A stretch of 12,168 nucleotides of DNA from JAJRXG01 sp964470035 (GTDB taxonomy: Bacteria > Bacteroidota > Bacteroidia > Chitinophagales > Saprospiraceae): positions 1 through 12,168 of the forward strand of contig CAYYBR010000124.1 in NCBI GenBank assembly GCA_964470035.1, in the 5' to 3' direction. The notes below the pieces were generated by a model, which was not told where the DNA came from, searched no databases, and was given only the letters and a program-made list of their open reading frames with translations. A program made the translations under genes and the position numbers. Below are positions 7,173 through 12,168 of this stretch, piece by piece. Numbering within the stretch: the stretch's first letter is position 1; each line of letters begins with the position of its first letter.

Positions 7173-8375
7173 ATGAAAGGTATGTATCAATTAGTACTCT
7201 TAGCTTTTTTGATGATCTCATGTGGAGATGATGGGTCTGGTGGGATGCCCACAGGGCCTACACCTACGGCTAATCTCCCGGAGATAACGATCCTGAATGC
7301 TAGAGTACTCGAAGGCCAAGAAGAGTCTACGGCTATTCTTAATTTAACTTTAGATGTTGCGGCCAGCGATGAAGTAAGTGTGGGTTTCACGACAGTCTCT
7401 AAGACGGCGGTTGCCGGAGCTGATTTTATGGCCTCAGAAGGTACGGTAAGTTTTCCTGCAGGTTCTACATCAGCCAGGATAGATGTCCCCATCCTTGTGG
7501 ATACTGACAAAGAAATCGAAGAAACCTTTGATGTATTCTTACGGCAACCACAAGGAGCTACTATTGGCAATACAACGGGCATAGTCACCATCACAGATAA
7601 CGATGTAGCTGTTAATGATGAGGGAGATGGATACGTGACCGCGAGTGTTCTAGATGGATACAACCTAACATGGTCAGATGAATTTGATGGGGATGTACTA
7701 GACGAAAGTAGCTGGACTTTTGAGATAGGAGATGGATGCGCTCAAGGTATCTGTGGTTGGGGTAACAACGAGTTGCAAATCTATTCTGACAGTGAAGAGA
7801 ATCTTACTGTAGCGGACGGGATCATGACTATAACGGCGCGTCCTGAAGCTCCCTTTTCGAGCTCACGTATCATCTCACAGGATAAAAGAGAGTTTGAGTT
7901 TGGGCGTATCGATGTAAGAGCTAGATTGCCAAGGGGACAAGGTATATGGCCAGCGATCTGGATGCTTGGAGTGAACATCAGTGAAGTGGGCTGGCCCGCT
8001 TCTGGTGAGATAGATATCATGGAACTTGTAGGACATCAGGCAAGTACTTCTCATGGTACCGCTCATTGGGGGCGTGCAGGGGAAGGAAGTCGGTCTAGTT
8101 CTAGAAGATTCGATATAAGAGAGGATTTTGCGGAGAGGTTTCATGTGTTTACCATTCTTTGGAAGCAAAACTCTATACAGTGGTATGTCGATGAAACTTT
8201 GTTTCACGAGATTGATAATGTAACTACACAAGGTTTTGCTTATCCATTTAATCAGGACTTCTTTTTTATCCTCAATGTAGCAGTAGGAGGAAACTGGCCA
8301 GGAAACCCTGATGATACCACGGTATTTCCGCAGACCATGGAAGTAGACTATATTAGGGTTTTTCAAGAGAGCTAG
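7173..8375 (+). CDS. Surface lipoprotein: Calx-beta domain plus GH16 endo-beta-glucanase (laminarinase-like)
   Basis: This 400-residue protein begins with a lipoprotein signal, hydrophobic up to FLMISC with Cys17 as the lipidated residue. GDDGSGG follows, and acidic residues there resemble the Bacteroidota surface-export signal. Residues about 36-144 form a Calx-beta domain (VLEGQEESTA, GADFMASEGTVSFPAGS, ETFDVFL, GIVTITDND), a calcium-binding beta-sandwich. Residues about 163-398 are a GH16 catalytic domain: LTWSDEFDG (165-173), CGWGNNELQIYS (194-205), GRIDVRARLP (244-253), WPAIWML (259-265), the active site GEIDIMELVG (278-287) with nucleophile Glu279, Asp281 and acid/base Glu284, and NVAVGGNWPG (368-377) near the end. 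The family cuts beta-1,3 or beta-1,3/1,4 glucans; laminarin is the likeliest substrate, but agarases and carrageenases share the fold. Cys189 and Cys194 could form a disulfide. The esterase gene follows after 27 bp. Confidence 0.92.
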   Translation: MKGMYQLVLLAFLMISCGDDGSGGMPTGPTPTANLPEITILNARVLEGQEESTAILNLTLDVAASDEVSVGFTTVSKTAVAGADFMASEGTVSFPAGSTSARIDVPILVDTDKEIEETFDVFLRQPQGATIGNTTGIVTITDNDVAVNDEGDGYVTASVLDGYNLTWSDEFDGDVLDESSWTFEIGDGCAQGICGWGNNELQIYSDSEENLTVADGIMTITARPEAPFSSSRIISQDKREFEFGRIDVRARLPRGQGIWPAIWMLGVNISEVGWPASGEIDIMELVGHQASTSHGTAHWGRAGEGSRSSSRRFDIREDFAERFHVFTILWKQNSIQWYVDETLFHEIDNVTTQGFAYPFNQDFFFILNVAVGGNWPGNPDDTTVFPQTMEVDYIRVFQES

Positions 8376-8402
8376 CAAAAGCTCTTAGCTAAGCAACTCT
8401 AC

Positions 8403-9092
8403 ATGGATCATACACCTCTTATCATACCACAGTCTATGGCTGTGGAGACGATGGCTCATTATCATACTGTCGGGGAGTTAACTAAAAGCACGAGGACCAT
8501 AATTATTGCTTTGCACGGTTATGGTCAGACGTCAGAATATATGGCCGGCAAGTTTGATTGGATAGATCCCCAAAGCCAGTTTGTGATCTGTCCAGAAGGG
8601 TTGAATGCCTTTTACTGGCACAAGGATAATGAACCTGTAGCCTGTTGGATGACTAAGCGCCATAGATTTGACGAGATAGAGTCTTTTGTCAGTTATCTAG
8701 ATCAGCTATATCACCGCTACTGCAGTCATGTTAATCAGCAGACTAAGATTATTTTCTTTGGATTCTCTCAAGGTTGCGCTACAGTATGGCGTTGGCTTCA
8801 TGCCTCACAGCCGAGGGTAGATGCAGTCGTAAATTGGGCAGGATGGATCCCAGAAGACATAAGCTATATACATCTACAAGATTACTTCAGTGATATAGAT
8901 ATGTTCCTTCACTACGGCAAAGAAGATCGCTTTATAAATGATGAGACGATCACTTCTATTAAAGATATTCTTGAGAAGAATAAGATAGACCTTGAGATAA
9001 GTTCTTGGCCAGGGAAACACCATATCCCTAAGCAAGCTCTAACGGACTTTTTTGAGAACAAGCTTCTTACTGCTGTATCCACTCCAGCTTGA
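8403..9092 (+). CDS. Alpha/beta-hydrolase, carboxylesterase/phospholipase-type serine esterase
   Basis: This 229-residue protein matches the small single-domain Abhydrolase_2-like esterases. Visible elements are the oxyanion-region strand IIIALHGYGQ (33-42), the nucleophile elbow GFSQG (120-124, Ser122), Asp175 in YGKEDRFI (171-178) and a histidine in PGKHHIP (203-209), probably His206. The triad is thus complete. A conserved-looking NWAGWIPED segment (144-152) follows the typical post-nucleophile strand. No signal peptide or lipobox is present, so it is likely cytoplasmic. It lies 27 bp after the GH16 gene, probably cotranscribed, and could remove acyl groups from imported oligosaccharides, but its substrate cannot be told from sequence and the link may be positional only. 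The last 26 bp overlap the 3' end of tilS on the other strand. Confidence 0.85.
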   Translation: MDHTPLIIPQSMAVETMAHYHTVGELTKSTRTIIIALHGYGQTSEYMAGKFDWIDPQSQFVICPEGLNAFYWHKDNEPVACWMTKRHRFDEIESFVSYLDQLYHRYCSHVNQQTKIIFFGFSQGCATVWRWLHASQPRVDAVVNWAGWIPEDISYIHLQDYFSDIDMFLHYGKEDRFINDETITSIKDILEKNKIDLEISSWPGKHHIPKQALTDFFENKLLTAVSTPA

Positions 9093-10398
9093 GGTATCGG
9101 TCGGATTGATTGGTATACTTGACAGTCTCTGATAGACGATGATTGATCAGCCAGATGATCTCTTTGTCTACATCAAGTAATACGAGTTGATCCATCTTTT
9201 CCAACACGTTTACTTTCCGATCTATTAAGATGTCGCTTATCAGTTTTTTCTTTCCAAGCATGCCTAGTGGTATCATATGATCGCCATGCTCCCATATCCT
9301 ACAGGTGAGTGGCCACTTCACCTTGGAGTAGTCTAGATATTCTATGCTCTCTGTTGTATCGGATTTTTTATCTCCGACTATGCTTAGATTAAGTTGCCCT
9401 TTCGGAAATGAATACTTTCCGGGTTCATCCATTACAACAAGTATGTCAGCTTCCGTCCTTGGACATATCATGATATGATCATCCTTTATAGTCATGAGGT
9501 AGGAAGAACTAAACCAAGTTTTACCAGATGTATCCTTGCGCAAGATCACATCATCTATCTGGCCTTTGTTAAATCCAAACTCATGGATGCCATAGAAAAG
9601 CAAGGTGCTGACTTGTGTTGTTACCTCCACAAATCTCGAGAGCGGACCTATACTCATGATATCATCCTGCCAAGAGATAAAGGGGCGGAGTTGTTCGTCC
9701 ACTAAATCCGTAAGTAGTTGATGCTCTTTACTAAGATTACGAGCCGAAGTATATATGCTTTTTGATGTTTGTGGCCATCGTTCTTTAAGCATATTGACAA
9801 CGTCATTTCTCAGGAAGTTTCTGTCATATGTAGAGTCTTTATTAGAGCCATCAGTTCTATAGGGTAAAGCATGTTGACTTACATACTCTTTGATCTTTTC
9901 CTTAGTAGTAAATAATAGGGGCCTTCTTATTTTAGCGGACTTCGGCTGTATAGATTTCATCCCGCGCAATCCTGAGGCTCTGAGTGCATGTAAGAGATAG
10001 GTCTCCATGACGTCGTCTTGGTGATGAGCTATACACAGGTATTCACACTTTTCTTGATCGAGGAGCCCTCGAAACCACTTATATCTTAAGGTGCGAGCTT
10101 TCTCTTGGAGATTGCCTTTTTTTAAATCTTTGACTTCTTGCTCTGTTAAGACATATGACCTAAATGGGATCTCCTGAGCCTTACAATAGCTTTCTACAAG
10201 TTGAGCATCCAAGTCACTATCTTCTCCTCTGAGCCGATAGTTTATATGTCCGACCACTATGTCAAAGCCTGCGTTATGAAGAAGATGGAGCATAGCCATA
10301 GAGTCCAAGCCACCACTGACTCCTGCAAGCAGTTTGTGACTAGTTAAGAAAAGCTCTTCTTTTTCGATAAATTTGCCGACCGCCTTGGACAATGACAT
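9067..10398 (-). CDS. tilS: tRNA(Ile)-lysidine synthase
   Basis: This 443-residue enzyme attaches lysine to C34 of the CAU-anticodon isoleucine tRNA, using ATP, which changes both its codon reading (AUA) and its charging; it is normally essential. Motifs: the PP-loop SGGLDS (28-33), GHINYRLRGEDSDLDA (50-65), QEKARTLRYKWF (98-109), AHHQDDVMETYLLHALRASG (124-143, metal/ATP region) and YDRNFLRNDVV (191-201). The C-terminal TilS_C domain is present too (about residues 360-440: HGDHMIPLGMLGKKKLISDI, IIWLINHRLSETVKYT). Length fits the long, two-domain type. The ATG start gives a normal N-terminus. It is a single gene on this strand, divergent from the downstream lipoprotein pair and overlapping the esterase gene 3' end to 3' end. 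Confidence 0.96.
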   Translation of the reverse strand: MSLSKAVGKFIEKEELFLTSHKLLAGVSGGLDSMAMLHLLHNAGFDIVVGHINYRLRGEDSDLDAQLVESYCKAQEIPFRSYVLTEQEVKDLKKGNLQEKARTLRYKWFRGLLDQEKCEYLCIAHHQDDVMETYLLHALRASGLRGMKSIQPKSAKIRRPLLFTTKEKIKEYVSQHALPYRTDGSNKDSTYDRNFLRNDVVNMLKERWPQTSKSIYTSARNLSKEHQLLTDLVDEQLRPFISWQDDIMSIGPLSRFVEVTTQVSTLLFYGIHEFGFNKGQIDDVILRKDTSGKTWFSSSYLMTIKDDHIMICPRTEADILVVMDEPGKYSFPKGQLNLSIVGDKKSDTTESIEYLDYSKVKWPLTCRIWEHGDHMIPLGMLGKKKLISDILIDRKVNVLEKMDQLVLLDVDKEIIWLINHRLSETVKYTNQSDRYLKLEWIQQ

Positions 10399-10436
10399 AT
10401 CACTTAGATCTGTTTATCAAACACAAGATATGATAC

Positions 10437-10444
10437 CAAAAATA
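10437..10444 (-). promoter_or_regulatory. Candidate -7 element (TATTTTTG) for tilS
   Basis: On the minus strand TATTTTTG matches TAnnTTTG exactly and lies 38 bp before the tilS ATG, predicting a leader of about 30 nucleotides. No clear TTTG is found at the -33 distance. The inverted repeat TGTTT-ATC-AAACA (10411-10423) would fall in this leader and could be an operator or a chance match. Confidence 0.33.
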
Positions 10445-10465
10445 CTGAGAGTTAAAACTGATAAT

Positions 10466-11056
10466 ATGAAGTATACCTTCTGGTCCGTCATTTGCGTAAG
10501 CGCTATGATGCTATCAGCTTGTAAAAGTGATAGTAGTCCGTCTTCTTCGCATGATAACGTGGGCAGCCAAAAATCTGTGAAAAAACAAAACTTTATAGAT
10601 TCAGATAAAGCTTTTCCGATAAGTATACAGAAGGGTGGTAGTTTTAAGTCGCTAGAGCAGATCCGCGTCCGAGCTATGGCGGAGATCAGTGATAGAGTCA
10701 AAAATGAACCAGAAGCTCTTTCTATTATTACAAGTTCATATTGGTATCCAGAAGCTGTCGTGAATGGAAGAGACGTTCACGGCGATGGCTACTATGAAGG
10801 ATATTGGATCAAGTTTGAAGATGATTTTACCTACAGATATGGTATTTATGAAGGACAACTAGGATCTGGGCAGTATCACTTTAGATTAGATGATGAGACT
10901 TTACACATGTTAGATTCGGATTTTGAACAAGAGCCAAAAGTATGGCGTGCCAAGGCTAATGGAAGAGCTATAGCGCTCGCGGGGCTACATGAATATAATG
11001 TCAATAATGGGATCCAGATAAAATTATCTCCACTCACCACCCAACCTAAAAAGTAA
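10466..11056 (+). CDS. Predicted lipoprotein of unknown function, paralogue 1
   Basis: I do not recognise this 196-residue protein. The start at 10466 is chosen because it places a proper lipoprotein signal at the N-terminus: MKYTFWSVICVSAMMLSAC with lipobox LSAC and lipidated Cys19. A longer in-frame reading from 10373 would bury the signal 31 residues inside and overlap tilS. A Ser-rich linker (21-40) follows, then a mixed region and a core (109-160) with W114, KFEDDFTYRYG (116-126), GSGQYHF (133-139) and LHMLDSD (146-152). NNGIQIKLS closes the protein. The core pattern of Gly-x-Trp, DFTY and Gly-x-Gly-x-Tyr-His followed by a hydrophobic strand resembles lipocalin-like small beta-barrels, an inference only. 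The next gene encodes a similar protein starting 6 bp after this stop; the pair probably share one transcript. Confidence 0.78.
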   Translation: MKYTFWSVICVSAMMLSACKSDSSPSSSHDNVGSQKSVKKQNFIDSDKAFPISIQKGGSFKSLEQIRVRAMAEISDRVKNEPEALSIITSSYWYPEAVVNGRDVHGDGYYEGYWIKFEDDFTYRYGIYEGQLGSGQYHFRLDDETLHMLDSDFEQEPKVWRAKANGRAIALAGLHEYNVNNGIQIKLSPLTTQPKK

Positions 11057-11062
11057 GGCCAT

Positions 11063-11719
11063 ATGTACAGGATATTTATCATCATGACGATTCTACTCTA
11101 TAGCTGCGGAGGAGGCACGGGGAGTACAACCTCGGAACCACAGCGTGAGGCTATAACTGGAGGAACCTATGAGCAGAAAATAAATTTTCCATTTAATCTC
11201 CCGAAAGCGAATGAAGGTGATGATCTAAAGACAATAAGATCAAAATTTGAAGAAGTCATCAACCTTCGACGTGAAAATTTACAGACAGATCTTTTTGATC
11301 TTACATACAATTTTGTCGCGCCATATGGCTTTGCGAATTTACGAAGAAGGGTAGGTCCCGATTCATTCAGAGGACAGTGGGCTAAGTTTGAGAAAGACTT
11401 TACCTACAGCTATGGGGTATATACTGAGACGGTAGGTGGTGGGATATATCATTATTCTGATCAGGATGGTTTTCTTATGCTTCTGGATGACGATGAGCAG
11501 GTAGAGCCAAGATTATTCAGTATTCAGTCCAATAGCGAGTTTTTCAATTTTATTGGTAGACCGATTATGTTCATCGATGATGGTACTGGAGTAAACTTAT
11601 TACTTGCGAACTGGTCGAATGACTCTTTTTTAGAAACAGTTAAGATCAAGCATAGGATTGAGAATGGGATGCAAATCATGATGAAGATGGTCGATGAAAA
11701 ACCTGTTTTTCAAAAGTAG
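11063..11719 (+). CDS. Predicted lipoprotein of unknown function, paralogue 2
   Basis: This 218-residue protein is not one I recognise. It begins MYRIFIIMTILLYSC, a short hydrophobic signal with lipidated Cys15, followed by the Gly/Thr/Ser linker GGGTGSTTS typical of Bacteroidota lipoproteins. Residues 101-152 align without gaps to residues 109-160 of the preceding protein, with 23 of 52 identical by hand count: G104, W106, KFE (108-110), DFTY (112-115), YG (117-118), YH (129-130), LLD and EP. Both also share an N-terminal FP...K...L..IR pattern and an end motif NG(I/M)QI. This copy has about 25 extra residues near 167-195 (DDGTGVNLLLANW region). It starts 6 bp after the first lipoprotein gene and its last 26 bp overlap the predicted start of mltG, which suggests translational coupling and an envelope role. 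No catalytic motif is visible. Confidence 0.8.
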   Translation: MYRIFIIMTILLYSCGGGTGSTTSEPQREAITGGTYEQKINFPFNLPKANEGDDLKTIRSKFEEVINLRRENLQTDLFDLTYNFVAPYGFANLRRRVGPDSFRGQWAKFEKDFTYSYGVYTETVGGGIYHYSDQDGFLMLLDDDEQVEPRLFSIQSNSEFFNFIGRPIMFIDDGTGVNLLLANWSNDSFLETVKIKHRIENGMQIMMKMVDEKPVFQK

Positions 11720-12168
11720 ATGTAAAAGGAAGCTCGTGAGGAAGATACTACTTGGCATTCTAATAGTTGGAGTAATAGGTTCTTTGGTTGTAGGTTTTCT
11801 AGGTTGGAAGATTTATGGCGTGAATACCATTCACGAAAGTGAAAAAATCATACATATTCCATCAGGATCTTTGTTTGAAGATGTAGTTCATGCGTTGGAT
11901 ACGGCCTCCGTCATCAGAGATAAGGCTTCTTTTGAGCAAGTAGCGCGCTTGATGAAGTATAACAAGGTGAAGTCAGGGAGATACAAGATAGATGTTAATC
12001 TAAGCAACAAAGACTTGGTTTCTCATCTGAGATCAGGAGTGCAAGAACCAGTTAATCTTGTTATTAGTCATGGCAGATCTCTCGGTGATATAGCTCATGT
12101 GATTAGTCATCAGATGGAAATAGATAGTACAGAACTGCATCGAGCGTTTTTAGGTGAGGCCTTCCTTC
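11694..12168 (+). CDS. mltG: Endolytic murein transglycosylase MltG (YceG-like), N-terminal part (3' end outside window)
   Basis: The frame is open to the window edge, giving 158 residues. MltG cuts nascent peptidoglycan strands at the inner membrane and helps set glycan length. From the ATG at 11694 the protein has a basic cytoplasmic start (KSRCKRKLVRK), one membrane helix (about 18-38), then the periplasmic LysM-like region: IIHIPSGSLFEDVV (52-65), KVKSGRYKI (91-99), LSNKDLVSHLRSGVQEPVNL (103-122) and SLGDIAHVIS (129-138). The KxGRYK...LRSG.QEPV pattern is diagnostic of Bacteroidota MltG. The catalytic glutamate lies beyond the window. A GTG at 11736 is an alternative start without overlap, but it removes most of the positive N-terminal segment. 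The 26-bp overlap with the preceding lipoprotein gene suggests a shared transcript. Confidence 0.9.
   Translation, partial: MKNLFFKSRCKRKLVRKILLGILIVGVIGSLVVGFLGWKIYGVNTIHESEKIIHIPSGSLFEDVVHALDTASVIRDKASFEQVARLMKYNKVKSGRYKIDVNLSNKDLVSHLRSGVQEPVNLVISHGRSLGDIAHVISHQMEIDSTELHRAFLGEAFL

Noticed and set aside
7187..7663. A 158-codon open frame on the minus strand opposite the Calx-beta part of the GH16 gene
   Set aside because: It is Ser/Pro/Val-rich with no recognisable motif and lies fully antisense to a well-supported gene; the opening arises from codon usage on the real strand.
7875..8378. A 167-codon minus-strand frame opposite the GH16 catalytic domain
   Set aside because: No family motif or signal peptide, and it mirrors a strongly conserved GH16 domain in another frame. 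Treated as a shadow.
8368..8385. Hairpin AGAGCT-AGCAAA-AGCTCT at the end of the GH16 gene as a terminator
   Set aside because: The stem is only 6 bp, overlaps the stop codon and is not followed by a T-run; the esterase gene begins 17 bp later, so termination here is unlikely.
10373..10465. Upstream extension of the first lipoprotein (31 extra residues)
   Set aside because: It would overlap the start of tilS and put the lipoprotein signal inside the protein; the ATG at 10466 gives a standard signal sequence.
10417..10701. A 94-codon minus-strand frame across the start of the first lipoprotein gene
   Set aside because: It is antisense to the lipoprotein signal and linker and has no identifiable motif; its hydrophobic end is the mirror of the signal-peptide codons and AT-rich promoter DNA.
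1..12168. Possible defence island, prophage, CRISPR array or insertion sequence
   Set aside because: I looked for integrase, transposase, restriction, toxin-antitoxin and regularly spaced repeat patterns and saw none; the genes are housekeeping, sugar use and envelope functions.

Overview
The window looks like chromosomal DNA of a member of the Bacteroidota, possibly a marine or wastewater Saprospiria- or Lewinella-type bacterium; the phylum is fairly safe, the finer placement is a guess. The signs are a Bacteroidota-style TamB and MltG, lipoproteins whose mature N-termini are Gly/Asp/Ser-rich, a lack of good Shine-Dalgarno sites, and several short intergenic sequences that match the TAnnTTTG -7 promoter element of this phylum. 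Base composition is moderately AT-rich and even throughout. I see no tRNA, rRNA, insertion sequence, CRISPR array or phage gene.

Layout. (1) 1-1859, +: the 3' part of tamB, an envelope-biogenesis protein. (2) 4272-1863, -: rarA followed by aroC, a housekeeping pair (replication-fork maintenance; last step of the shikimate pathway). aroC converges on tamB with only 3 bp between the stop codons. (3) 4338-9092, +: a sugar-related run of four genes: an SGLT-type sodium/sugar symporter, an aldose 1-epimerase (galM), a surface lipoprotein with a Calx-beta domain joined to a GH16 beta-glucanase, and a small serine esterase. (4) 10398-9067, -: tilS, whose 3' end overlaps the esterase gene by 26 bp. 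(5) 10466 to the end, +: two adjacent, mutually similar lipoproteins of unknown function, followed by the overlapping start of mltG, cut off by the window edge.

How the genes may work together. The GH16 enzyme is predicted to cut a beta-glucan such as laminarin at the cell surface. The symporter would import released glucose (or galactose) with sodium, and GalM would equilibrate the anomers before phosphorylation. This is an inference from gene order: no SusC/SusD pair and no regulator is present. The two lipoproteins and mltG form a tight unit (6-bp gap, then a 26-bp overlap), which suggests a role in the cell envelope. Their shared 52-residue core (23 of 52 identical by my hand alignment) matches no family I recognise and is the most novel content here. 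All coding is dense: the largest gene-free gap is 83 bp, so no stretch over 300 bases lacks a gene.
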